From contig CACHKQ010000002.1 in NCBI GenBank assembly GCA_902580445.1, forward strand, positions 1 through 64,000: a DNA stretch of 64,000 bases. Reading direction: 5' to 3'. This document shows positions 8,877 to 17,216 of this stretch, in pieces. Every line of letters begins with the position of its first letter. Within the stretch, counting starts at the first letter, position 1. The DNA is from an uncultured Pelagibacteraceae bacterium (GTDB lineage Bacteria; Pseudomonadota; Alphaproteobacteria; Pelagibacterales; Pelagibacteraceae). A model generated the notes under the pieces. It was not told the DNA's origin. It saw only the letters and a list, made by a program, of their open reading frames with translations, and made no database searches. The position numbers and the translations under genes were made by a program.

Positions 8877-10082
8877 ATGGATTTACTCTTTATATTAATA
8901 GGCGCAGGTCTTGCTATATTTGTTATATTCGTATCTTTTAAAAGCATCGGAGCAGGTATAGCCGCAAAATCAGAAATAAATAGACAAAAAGACAAACTAA
9001 AATCAGGTGATAAAGAAGAGGGGATAGAAGACATCACCAATGAAAATATTGAAAAAACTAATGAGCAAGTAAAGATTATAAATCAAATCGATGATCTAAT
9101 TTTAATTGTAGATAAATTTAAAAATATCAAATTTTTCAATAATAGTGCAAAAAAAAAATTTGGAGAAAATAATTTAAATAAGCACGTGGCTACTTTATTG
9201 AGAGTTCCTGATTTACTCCAAAATATTGATTTAGTACTTTTAAAAAAAGAGACAATTACTATGGATTTAGAATTATCCTCTCCCTCATTTCAGTTCTTTA
9301 AAGTTCATCTATTCTCTGGACCGACCTCATATGTCGATGATCCTGATTCAGTTGTTTTATTTCTAAAAGATTTAACTGATATTATAAAAGCGCAAAGGTT
9401 CAAATCTGATTTTGTAGCTAATGTCAGCCATGAACTTAAAACGCCTTTAGTTTCTATTAAAGGATTTTTAGAAACTATAAGCGGACATGCGAAAGATGAT
9501 TTAGAAGCTCAAAAAAAATTCATACCGATAATGCTTGAGCAAGCTGATAGGATGGAAAGCTTAATTAAAGATTTACTTTCATTAAGTAGAATTGAGTTAG
9601 AGGAACATGTACAGCCTCAAGATAAAGTAAATTTAAAAGAAATTTTAAGTAACGTTGAAGATATCCATCAAAAAAATTTAAAATCTTTTGAATTTAAAAA
9701 TAATATAAAAGATGATTTCTTTATTAAAGGCGATCATGAAAAATTAATTGAAGTTTTTTCAAATATTATTGATAACAGTATAAAATATTCAGAAAAAAAT
9801 AAAAAAATTGAGGTTAATTGTAAGCAAGGTAACGGAAAAGTTATAGGAGACTCTTATACCGTGTCCATTAAAGATAATGGTATTGGGATTCCAACTGAAC
9901 AACTTCCGAGAATTACTGAAAGATTTTTTAGAGTTGATGCCGCTAAAAGTAAAAAAGTTGGTGGCACTGGATTGGGAATGGCGATCGTGAAGCACATTGT
10001 TAATCAGCATAGAGGTGAGTTAGAAATAAAAAGCGAGGCTCAAAATGGCACCGAAATAAAGGTCCATTTTTCAAAATTTTAG
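8877..10082 (+). CDS. phoR: Phosphate regulon sensor histidine kinase PhoR
   Basis: Membrane sensor kinase of 401 residues. One N-terminal membrane helix (about 2-20) is followed by a PAS-like region (about 70-160), a HisKA dimerisation domain with the H-box VANVSHELKTPL (phospho-acceptor His185), and an ATPase domain with N box (FSNIIDNSIKYS), DNGIGIP and GGTGLGMAIV. This is the PhoR layout. Its partner phoB is 6 kb downstream beyond pstSCAB-phoU, so phoR is in the same block but not adjacent. It should phosphorylate PhoB when phosphate is low. Confidence 0.9.
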   Translation: MDLLFILIGAGLAIFVIFVSFKSIGAGIAAKSEINRQKDKLKSGDKEEGIEDITNENIEKTNEQVKIINQIDDLILIVDKFKNIKFFNNSAKKKFGENNLNKHVATLLRVPDLLQNIDLVLLKKETITMDLELSSPSFQFFKVHLFSGPTSYVDDPDSVVLFLKDLTDIIKAQRFKSDFVANVSHELKTPLVSIKGFLETISGHAKDDLEAQKKFIPIMLEQADRMESLIKDLLSLSRIELEEHVQPQDKVNLKEILSNVEDIHQKNLKSFEFKNNIKDDFFIKGDHEKLIEVFSNIIDNSIKYSEKNKKIEVNCKQGNGKVIGDSYTVSIKDNGIGIPTEQLPRITERFFRVDAAKSKKVGGTGLGMAIVKHIVNQHRGELEIKSEAQNGTEIKVHFSKF

Positions 10083-10145
10083 CAAATATTACAGTTTTAT
10101 TAAATTTTGTCTTGAGATAGACGGCAAAATAGTTAAAGTTTTAGT

Positions 10146-10757
10146 ATGACTAGATTAATGAATTATATAAGTCTGGTTTTATTAAGTTTAATTTTTACAA
10201 CTGTTAAAGCAGATGTAAATTTAATTGAGAAAACTTTACGTTCTCAACCTCTTACAGTTTTTGATCTTGGACTTCTAAGACTGAAAAACGATCTTAGGCA
10301 AGCTAAAAACGATTTAGTACTTGAAGTAGATAGTAAAAATGTATCGACAATTTATACTGAAGCTTTATTTTCAAGACGATACGATGGAATTCAATTAATT
10401 GTGTCAGCACCGATGAGCACTCATTTAAATGCTAACTCTTACATTGTGGACTCAATTAAATGTAGAAAAATTTTTGAAAAAGTTAAAAATAATCTTTTAA
10501 AAGGACAAAACGAGAGCAATATGATTCACTCACAAGCTGCATCTTATTTAAGTGAAGTATTCACCGCTCCAACACAATGGAATGCTTGGAGATATGATAA
10601 AGGTTTTACTCAAAAATTAGTTAACTTTGTACAACTAGAAGTTACATTAAAGCCAACTCAATCCTACGCAGTTAAAAATAAAGTAAGACCTTTTAGTTGC
10701 GGAGGGTCTTTATCCTCTGATTATGAGCAAATCGAGATAACTAGAAAGTTCAACTAA
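10146..10757 (+). CDS. Exported protein of unknown function between phoR and pstS
   Basis: The 203-residue protein begins with a clear Sec signal peptide (MTRLMNYISLVLLSLIFTTV, cleavage after about Ala22), so the mature chain of about 180 residues should be periplasmic or outer-membrane-facing. It has two cysteines in the mature part (around 102 and 187) that could form a disulfide. I recognise no catalytic motif and no known family. It sits 63 bases after phoR and about 107 bases before pstS, all on the plus strand, which suggests a phosphate-related role. Function is unknown. Confidence 0.85.
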   Translation: MTRLMNYISLVLLSLIFTTVKADVNLIEKTLRSQPLTVFDLGLLRLKNDLRQAKNDLVLEVDSKNVSTIYTEALFSRRYDGIQLIVSAPMSTHLNANSYIVDSIKCRKIFEKVKNNLLKGQNESNMIHSQAASYLSEVFTAPTQWNAWRYDKGFTQKLVNFVQLEVTLKPTQSYAVKNKVRPFSCGGSLSSDYEQIEITRKFN

Positions 10758-10777
10758 AAAGTTATCATTTTAATAAA

Positions 10778-10797
10778 TTTGTAACACATCTGTAATA
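10778..10797 (+). promoter_or_regulatory. Pho-box-like direct repeat and promoter upstream of pstS
   Basis: TTTGTAACACATCTGTAATA contains GTAAC (10781-10785) and GTAAT (10792-10796), two PhoB-type half-sites 11 bases apart. A TTTAAT hexamer at 10810-10815, at a distance typical of Pho-regulated promoters, is a candidate -10. The site is 67 bases before the pstS start. A similar repeat precedes plcP. PhoB control of pstS is well known in Proteobacteria; binding here is inferred. Confidence 0.7.
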
Positions 10798-10864
10798 TTT
10801 AAGAGTCCTTTTAATTCTATGAGTCTTATGTTTGTTAATTAATTAATAAATGAAAGGATAAACA

Positions 10865-11869
10865 ATGAGAAAACTATCAATCGCTTTGGCTTCATTAGTT
10901 GCAATGTTAGTTGTAACTTCTGCTCAAGCTAGAGATCAGATTAAAATCGTAGGTTCTTCAACTGTATTCCCGTATGCAACAATCGTTGCTGAAAGATTTG
11001 GTTCGTCTGGTAAATTTAAAACACCAGTAATCGAGTCAACAGGAACAGGTGGTGGAGCTAAATTATTCTGTGCCGGAGTTGGTACAGAGCACCCAGACAT
11101 AACAAATGCATCTAGAGCCATGAAGGCTAAAGAGTATGCGCTATGTCAAAAAAATGGTGTTGAAGAAATCGTAGAGATTACAGTTGGTAACGATGGAATT
11201 ACCCTAGCGTATTCTAAAGATGCTAAACCAGTAAACTTTACAAAAAAACATTTATGGGCAGCATTAGCAAAAGAAGTTGCTAAAGATGGTGCGTTAGTAC
11301 CAAATCCATATAAAAATTGGAGTGATATCGACTCATCATTACCAAACTACCCTATCAAAGTTATGGTACCTCCAGGAACATCAGGAACAAGAGATGCTTG
11401 GAATTCATTAGTAATGAAAAAAGGTATCGATGATGCTTCTAAAAAAGCTGGCGCTAAATATAAAGCGTTAAGAGAAGATGGTGCGGTAATTGAGGTTGGT
11501 GAAAACGACTCACTAATTATCCAAAAATTAGCTGCGGACAAAGAAATGTTCGGTTTCTTTGGTTTCAGTTATTTCTTAGCTGCAAAAGATAAATTGCAAG
11601 CTGCAAGCATTGAAGGTGGTCAACCAAGTCTATCTTCGATTCAAGATTACAGTTACGCAGTTGCAAGACCTTTATTCTTCTACGTGAAAAAAGCTCACGT
11701 TGGCGTTGTACCTGGCTTACATGAATTCGTAAAAGAGTTCACAAGTAAAAAAGCTATGGGTAATAAAGGTTATTTAACTGATATCGGGCTAGTACCTCTA
11801 GATGGCAAGTTATACAAAACATCTAGAACTAACGCTACGAAGTTAGTTAACATGCCTGCTAAGAAGTAG
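10865..11869 (+). CDS. pstS: Phosphate ABC transporter substrate-binding protein PstS
   Basis: Periplasmic high-affinity phosphate-binding protein, 334 residues, with a Sec signal peptide cleaved after the AQA near residue 22. The phosphate-binding loops are visible: IVGSSTVFPYA (about 28), STGTGGGAKLFC (about 59) and PPGTSGTRDAW (about 164). A good ribosome site (AAAGGA) precedes the ATG. A Pho-box-like repeat lies upstream and a strong hairpin with a T-tract lies between it and pstC, fitting much higher pstS than pstC expression. Confidence 0.97.
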   Translation: MRKLSIALASLVAMLVVTSAQARDQIKIVGSSTVFPYATIVAERFGSSGKFKTPVIESTGTGGGAKLFCAGVGTEHPDITNASRAMKAKEYALCQKNGVEEIVEITVGNDGITLAYSKDAKPVNFTKKHLWAALAKEVAKDGALVPNPYKNWSDIDSSLPNYPIKVMVPPGTSGTRDAWNSLVMKKGIDDASKKAGAKYKALREDGAVIEVGENDSLIIQKLAADKEMFGFFGFSYFLAAKDKLQAASIEGGQPSLSSIQDYSYAVARPLFFYVKKAHVGVVPGLHEFVKEFTSKKAMGNKGYLTDIGLVPLDGKLYKTSRTNATKLVNMPAKK

Positions 11870-11884
11870 TAGTATCAATTAAAC

Positions 11885-11911
11885 AAAAAGGGGGTATTTT
11901 ACCCCCTTTTT
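11885..11911 (+). terminator. Terminator/attenuator between pstS and pstC
   Basis: A perfect 12-bp stem (AAAAAGGGGGTA paired with TACCCCCTTTTT) closes a 3-base loop and ends in a T-tract. It starts 15 bases after pstS and ends 17 bases before pstC. It should stop most transcripts after pstS while allowing some read-through into pstCAB-phoU-phoB, as no separate promoter is obvious there. Confidence 0.88.
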
Positions 11912-11928
11912 ATCTCTGGAAGCTTTAT

Positions 11929-13305
11929 ATGAATTTAATACTTGTAACTTTTATTATTCTCTTAGCTTTCACAAGTTATTATTTCGGTAGAAAAAAAGCT
12001 CTAGTTATTCAATCATCACAAAGACTTACGGCATTACCAAAATTTTATGGATATTATTTAGCTGCTTGGTGTGCTGCACCAGCATTAATAATTTTTGCTC
12101 TTTGGTCAGTTTTTGAACCATCAATAGTTAAAACATTTATTTTACAAGATTACACTGATCAGAGCTTAACTAAAAATGAGCTTCAGCTTATTTACACAAA
12201 GGTTAAAGCATTAGCCGCAGGAACTTACACGGGAAATATTACTAATTTTCTAGATGAGTCTGCTAATAAGTACATTCAATTAAAAGGAATAGCTAACAGC
12301 GCTAAAGTAGCAATTATTTTAGCAATTTTAATTTTATCTCTGAGTTTTGCATATAGATCTGTTCAGAAAAATGATCGCATGAGAGAACCAGTAGAAATTT
12401 TTCTTAAATGGGTGTTATTTGTTGCATCATTAGGCGCAGTTTTAGTTACAATCGGAATAGTTTTTTCACTTTTATTCGAAGCGATTAGGTTTTTTCAAGC
12501 AGTAAAAATCTTTGACTTTATATTCGGAACTCATTGGTATCCTGCTAAAACTTTTGTAAGAGATGGCCAACCAGATCCTGAATTAATGAAGGATGCTTTC
12601 GGAGCTGTGCCTTTATTTGCTGGAACTTTTTTTATTGCTTTTATTGCAATGTGTGTTGCCATCCCCATAGGTTTGCTGAGCGGGATATATCTATCTGAGT
12701 ATGCTGGAAGAGGCGTAAGAAAATATGCGAAACCTATTATTGAGATTTTAGCTGGTATTCCAACAGTGGTGTATGGTTTTTTTGCAGCTTTAACCGTCGG
12801 TCCTTTTGTCAAAGAAATAGGTAATGCTATGGGTCTAGAAGTTTCAGCGGAGAGCGCTTTAGCTGCAGGAGCAGTTATGGGAGTAATGATAATTCCTTTT
12901 ATTTCAAGTCTAAGCGATGACGTTATAACAGCAGTACCGCAAAATTTAAGAGATGGAAGTTACGCAATGGGTGCAACAAAATCTGAAACTGTAAAAAAAG
13001 TAATTTTTCCAGCAGCCTTACCTGGTATCGTAGGTTCGATACTTTTAGCAGTATCAAGAGCGGTGGGAGAAACAATGATTGTTGTAATGGCCTCAGGACT
13101 AGCGGCTAATCTTACAATGAATCCCCTTGAGTCAACTTCAACCATTACAGCACAAATTGTAGTAATTTTAATTGGAGACCAACAATTTGGAGATCCAAAA
13201 ACTCAATCAGCTTTTGCCTTAGGAATATCTTTATTTATAGTAACTTTATTCTTAAATGTAATCGCTCTTTCAGTTGTTAAAAAATATAGGGAAAAATATG
13301 AATAG
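11929..13305 (+). CDS. pstC: Phosphate ABC transporter permease PstC
   Basis: Inner-membrane permease of the Pst phosphate importer, 458 residues. The C-terminal 270 residues form the usual six-helix permease domain with the ABC-contacting EAA-type loop (AMGATKSETVKKVIFPAALPGIVGS, given here as its span about 344-368). The N-terminal about 190 residues, with membrane helices at about 3-20, 38-60, 120-140 and 155-180, are an extension typical of alphaproteobacterial PstC. The 3' end overlaps pstA by 8 bases (ATGAATAG). Confidence 0.95.
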   Translation: MNLILVTFIILLAFTSYYFGRKKALVIQSSQRLTALPKFYGYYLAAWCAAPALIIFALWSVFEPSIVKTFILQDYTDQSLTKNELQLIYTKVKALAAGTYTGNITNFLDESANKYIQLKGIANSAKVAIILAILILSLSFAYRSVQKNDRMREPVEIFLKWVLFVASLGAVLVTIGIVFSLLFEAIRFFQAVKIFDFIFGTHWYPAKTFVRDGQPDPELMKDAFGAVPLFAGTFFIAFIAMCVAIPIGLLSGIYLSEYAGRGVRKYAKPIIEILAGIPTVVYGFFAALTVGPFVKEIGNAMGLEVSAESALAAGAVMGVMIIPFISSLSDDVITAVPQNLRDGSYAMGATKSETVKKVIFPAALPGIVGSILLAVSRAVGETMIVVMASGLAANLTMNPLESTSTITAQIVVILIGDQQFGDPKTQSAFALGISLFIVTLFLNVIALSVVKKYREKYE

Positions 13306-14569
13306 TTTTAAGAAAAATTTATTAAAAAAAAGATATAACGCTGAAAGAAGATTTCAATGGTATGGCAAAATAGCTATAGGATTAGCTTTAACCTTTTTAG
13401 CAGTTTTTATGTTTCAGATATTTTCAAAAGGTTACTCAGCTTTCCAAAAAACTTGGATAGTAACAGAAGTTCATTATGATAAAGAATTACTTTTAATCGA
13501 TGCAGAAAGCCCATCAAAAGATGATCTAGAAAATGCAGACTATTATGATGTTGCTTACAAAGCTATGACCTCATTAGATCCCGGACTTCCTGAAGAAGAG
13601 GATCGTCAATTGATACAAATGGTTTCGTATAAATATGAGACAGAGGTTAAAGATCTACTTTTAAAAAATCCAGACTTTCTGGGTAAAATAGTGCCCATAA
13701 AATTAACAGCTTCTGATGATGTTGATCAAGTTCATAAGGGAAATTATCCAAGAGATATCCCCGAAAAGAATAGAAGAGTAAATGATTATCAGTTGCAGAT
13801 TTACGATATGCTTAATGAAAGAGGAGATATTTTATCAGAGTTTAACATTAGTTTTTTTACAAGTCCTGACTCAAGAGAGGCTGAACTAGCAGGTATAGCT
13901 AGCTCGTTTATGGGAACAGTTTTTAGTATATTAGTATGTTTAGCGTTTTCATTTCCTATCGCAGTGCTAGCAGCAATTTATCTCGAGGAATTCGCACCAA
14001 AAAATAAATTTACAGATTTTATAGAAGTAAACATTAATAATTTAGCAGCTGTTCCATCGATAGTATTTGGTTTGCTAGGTCTTGGTGTTTTATTAGCAGT
14101 TTTTAATTTACCAAGATCGACACCACTTGTTGGAGGAATTACTTTGTCTCTTATGACATTACCAACAATAATTATTGCTGCAAGAGCTTCTTTAAAAGCT
14201 GTTCCCCCAAGTATAAGAGAAGCTGCTTTAGCGATGGGTGCAAGTAATATGCAAACAACCATGCATCATACTGTGCCACTATCAATGCCTGGAACTTTAT
14301 CTGGAACGATAATTGGCTTGGCTCAAGCTTTAGGGGAAACAGCCCCTTTAATTTTAATAGGAATGGTTGCTTTTGTGAATACAATACCTGGTACGCCAGT
14401 TGATCCTGCTGCAAGTTTACCAGTTCAGATATATATATGGTCAGAAAGTGCTGAGAGGGGTTTCGTTGAAAAAGTATCTGCATGTATTATGGTGCTTCTA
14501 GCTTTTTTAATTTTAATGAACTTGGCAGCTCAAATCGTTAGACACAAATTTGAAAAGAAATGGAGCTAA
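13298..14569 (+). CDS. pstA: Phosphate ABC transporter permease PstA
   Basis: Second Pst permease, 423 residues from the ATG at 13298. This start gives an 8-base overlap with pstC and is preceded by AGGGA; an upstream in-frame start at 13274 inside pstC looks less likely. An N-terminal membrane helix (about 25-45) is followed by a large non-membrane region (about 50-190) and then the permease core with the ABC-contact loop AMGASNMQTTMHHTVPLS. The long inserted region before the core is typical of alphaproteobacterial PstA. pstB follows directly. Confidence 0.95.
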   Translation: MNSFKKNLLKKRYNAERRFQWYGKIAIGLALTFLAVFMFQIFSKGYSAFQKTWIVTEVHYDKELLLIDAESPSKDDLENADYYDVAYKAMTSLDPGLPEEEDRQLIQMVSYKYETEVKDLLLKNPDFLGKIVPIKLTASDDVDQVHKGNYPRDIPEKNRRVNDYQLQIYDMLNERGDILSEFNISFFTSPDSREAELAGIASSFMGTVFSILVCLAFSFPIAVLAAIYLEEFAPKNKFTDFIEVNINNLAAVPSIVFGLLGLGVLLAVFNLPRSTPLVGGITLSLMTLPTIIIAARASLKAVPPSIREAALAMGASNMQTTMHHTVPLSMPGTLSGTIIGLAQALGETAPLILIGMVAFVNTIPGTPVDPAASLPVQIYIWSESAERGFVEKVSACIMVLLAFLILMNLAAQIVRHKFEKKWS

Positions 14570-15325
14570 ATGAGTAAAATAAAAGCGGAAAATGTAAATG
14601 TTTATTACGGATCCAAACAGGCATTATTTGACGTCTCTATAGATATAGCAGAAAAAGAAGTTACAGCTTTAATTGGACCATCTGGGTGTGGAAAGTCTAC
14701 TTTCTTAAGATGCTTGAACAGGATGAACGACGTCATAGAAATTTGTAGAGTTGAAGGCAGTATTAAAATGGACAACCTAGAACTGAATTCAAGAAAGTTA
14801 GATGTTGTGAGACTTAGGGAGAACGTTGGTATGGTTTTTCAAAAACCCAATCCATTCCCTAAAACAATTTATGAAAATGTAGCTTATGGTCCTACTATTC
14901 ACGGTATTGCACAGAGCAAAGAAGAAATGGATCAAATAGTTGAAACAAGTTTGAAAAAAGCTGCCTTGTGGAACGAAGTTAAAGATAGACTTGATGAAAT
15001 CGGAACTGGTTTATCAGGAGGTCAACAGCAACGACTATGTATTGCTAGAGCTATATCTGTAAGTCCAGAAGTGATTCTTATGGACGAACCATGTTCAGCG
15101 CTTGACCCAATAGCAACAGCTCAAATTGAAGAACTTATAGATGATCTTAAAAAAGAGGTCACAATTGTGATAGTTACCCACTCAATGTCACAAGCAGCTA
15201 GGGTATCTCAAAAAACAGGTTTCTTTCATTTGGGAAAACTTATAGAATTTGGACCAACAGATAAAATATTTAAAAATCCTGATAATCAGCAAACTCAGGA
15301 TTATATTACAGGAAGGTTTGGTTAA
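14570..15325 (+). CDS. pstB: Phosphate ABC transporter ATP-binding protein PstB
   Basis: Cytoplasmic ATPase of the Pst importer, 251 residues. Walker A is GPSGCGKST (about 37-45), the signature is [14 protein letters not shown] (about 149) and Walker B is [13 protein letters not shown] (about 170). The [19 protein letters not shown] stretch is diagnostic of PstB. It begins right after the pstA stop and its own stop shares one base with the phoU start (TAATG). Confidence 0.97.
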   Translation: MSKIKAENVNVYYGSKQALFDVSIDIAEKEVTALIGPSGCGKSTFLRCLNRMNDVIEICRVEGSIKMDNLELNSRKLDVVRLRENVGMVFQKPNPFPKTIYENVAYGPTIHGIAQSKEEMDQIVETSLKKAALWNEVKDRLDEIGTGLSGGQQQRLCIARAISVSPEVILMDEPCSALDPIATAQIEELIDDLKKEVTIVIVTHSMSQAARVSQKTGFFHLGKLIEFGPTDKIFKNPDNQQTQDYITGRFG

Positions 15326-16005
15326 TGAGTGAAAAACCGCACATTGTAAAATCTTACGAAGAGCAACTTCAGTTATTAAAAGATACAATAGTGAAAATGG
15401 GAACTGGAGTTGAGAAACAGCTTGAAAACACTATTCAATCTTTAGTTAAAAAAGACATTAGTTTAGCAGAAAAATCTATCAAAGATGACGAATTGACTGA
15501 TAAGTATGAAATAAATATAGAAGAACAAGTTGTAAATTTGATTGCCTTAAGGCAACCTATGGCAATAGATTTAAGAGAAACAGTTGTTGCCTTAAAAGTT
15601 TCTTCAGACTTAGAGAGAATTGGTGATTTAGCAAAAAACATCTCAAAACGATTAACTAAAATTGGAACTGATTTACCTAATGATATTACTAAAAATTTCG
15701 AAATAGCTGGTTTAAAAGCATCAAAACAAGTCAATGCAGTTTTAAACTCGTATTTACATAGAGCTAAAGATACAGCAGAAAATGTTTGGAATTCTGATGA
15801 AGAAATAGATCAAATGACTAATAGTAATATGGAAGCTGCAGTAAAGCATTTAGAAAAAAATAAAAAAGATATACAAAAAGTAACCCAACTACTTTTCATG
15901 CTTAAAAATATTGAGAGGATTGGAGATCATGCAACTAATATTGCAGAGCAAGTTTATTTTCTGATTACAGGAGATTATTTAGAGGGAGACCGACCAAAAG
16001 GATAA
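15325..16005 (+). CDS. phoU: Phosphate signalling protein PhoU
   Basis: Six-helix cytoplasmic protein of 226 residues made of two PhoU repeats (about 20-105 and 125-215). Each carries the E/D-rich metal-site helix: DLERIGDLAKNI and NIERIGDHATNIAE. PhoU links the Pst transporter to PhoR and keeps the Pho response off when phosphate is plentiful. It overlaps pstB and phoB by single bases, so all are on one transcript. Confidence 0.96.
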   Translation: MSEKPHIVKSYEEQLQLLKDTIVKMGTGVEKQLENTIQSLVKKDISLAEKSIKDDELTDKYEINIEEQVVNLIALRQPMAIDLRETVVALKVSSDLERIGDLAKNISKRLTKIGTDLPNDITKNFEIAGLKASKQVNAVLNSYLHRAKDTAENVWNSDEEIDQMTNSNMEAAVKHLEKNKKDIQKVTQLLFMLKNIERIGDHATNIAEQVYFLITGDYLEGDRPKG

Positions 16006-16688
16006 TGAGGGCAAATTTATTCATTGTCGAAGATGAAATGCCCATCGTAACTTTGCTTAAATACAATTTAGAAAAAGAGGGTCACAAAGTTGATTATGCA
16101 GTCAATGGAGAAGAAGCTATTAGAAATATAAAGGAGAAAAATCCTGATTTAATTTTATTAGATTGGATGTTGCCGGATATTTCAGGTGTTGAAGTCTGTA
16201 AAAATTTGAAAAGAAGCAATCTTCACAAAAATATCCCAATCATTATGTTAACAGCCAAAGGTGAAGAAGAAGACAAACTAAAAGGATTTGAAACAGGAGC
16301 TGATGACTACGTAACTAAGCCATTCAGCCAAAAAGAACTTATTGCAAGAGTTAACGCTTTATTAAAGAGATCTAAACCAAGTGTTGCTGCTGATGTTGTA
16401 GTATTTGAGGATCTAAAAGTAGATAGAGTTCAACGAAGAGTTTATAGAGCAGATAAGCAAGTTATAGTTGGTCCTACAGAATTTAAAATAATTGATTTTT
16501 TAATTAAAAATCCAAAAAGAGTATATTCGCGTGAGCAACTTTTAAATTCCGTATGGGGAGATGATATTTATGTGGAGTCCAGAACTATAGATGTTCATAT
16601 AAGAAGACTAAGAAAAGCAATAAATATTGATGGCAAGAAAGATCTTATCAGAACAGTAAGATCTGCCGGTTATTCCTTAGATGGTTGA
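16005..16688 (+). CDS. phoB: Phosphate regulon response regulator PhoB
   Basis: OmpR-family transcription factor of 227 residues. The receiver domain has E9/D10, phospho-acceptor Asp53 (ILLDWMLPD) and Lys103-region KPF. The C-terminal winged helix (about 130-225) ends with RTVRSAGYSLDG. Location at the end of pstSCAB-phoU identifies it as PhoB. It should bind the 11-bp repeat sites noted before pstS and plcP. Its 3' end overlaps the convergent SixA-like gene by 19 bases. Confidence 0.95.
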   Translation: MRANLFIVEDEMPIVTLLKYNLEKEGHKVDYAVNGEEAIRNIKEKNPDLILLDWMLPDISGVEVCKNLKRSNLHKNIPIIMLTAKGEEEDKLKGFETGADDYVTKPFSQKELIARVNALLKRSKPSVAADVVVFEDLKVDRVQRRVYRADKQVIVGPTEFKIIDFLIKNPKRVYSREQLLNSVWGDDIYVESRTIDVHIRRLRKAINIDGKKDLIRTVRSAGYSLDG

Positions 16689-17194
16689 AGATCTTTTGGT
16701 TTTGTAAATGATATTAATTTTCCTTTAACTTTTGATAACTTCTCCCAATCATTGAAATTAAAGTTTACTTCAGCAACGGCTGCAGTAGGAAATTTTCTTT
16801 TTAAATTTTCAAATTGATCAGAATTTTCTTTAAGACAAATTCGATTTATTAGTTCACTCATTGAAGGTTCATGATTAATTAAAAGTAAAGTTTTATAATT
16901 ATCACCTGTTTGTTTTAAGATATGAATAATTTCATCCTCACTAGCATGATAAAGTGCTTTTTTTTTAATAATTTTTTTAAAACTTATTTTTTCTGACAAT
17001 ATATTTAATGTTTGCATTGTCCTTTTAGAGGATGAGCAATAAACTAAATCAAATTTTAACTTATTTTTAATAAAAAATTCACAAATTAATTTTGCTGAAT
17101 TTACCCCCCTTTTATTCAATGGCCTGTCATGATCTTCTAAATCTGGAAAATCCCAACTAGATTTAGCGTGTCTCATCGCATATAATTTAAACAT
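16670..17194 (-). CDS. SixA-like histidine phosphatase family protein
   Basis: The 174-residue protein starts with the branch-2 histidine phosphatase motif RHAKSSW (residues 8-14, catalytic His9) followed by RPLNKRG, and has LLINHEPSMSEL with the second catalytic histidine (about 105). SixA-type proteins dephosphorylate phosphohistidine on signalling proteins. Here it lies between phoB and ppk on the opposite strand, only 22 bases from the ppk start, so the two may share a divergent promoter region. Substrate unknown. Confidence 0.88.
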   Translation of the reverse strand: MFKLYAMRHAKSSWDFPDLEDHDRPLNKRGVNSAKLICEFFIKNKLKFDLVYCSSSKRTMQTLNILSEKISFKKIIKKKALYHASEDEIIHILKQTGDNYKTLLLINHEPSMSELINRICLKENSDQFENLKRKFPTAAVAEVNFNFNDWEKLSKVKGKLISFTKPKDLQPSKE

Positions 17195-17216
17195 ATTTTT
17201 AATTTAACATTTATAT

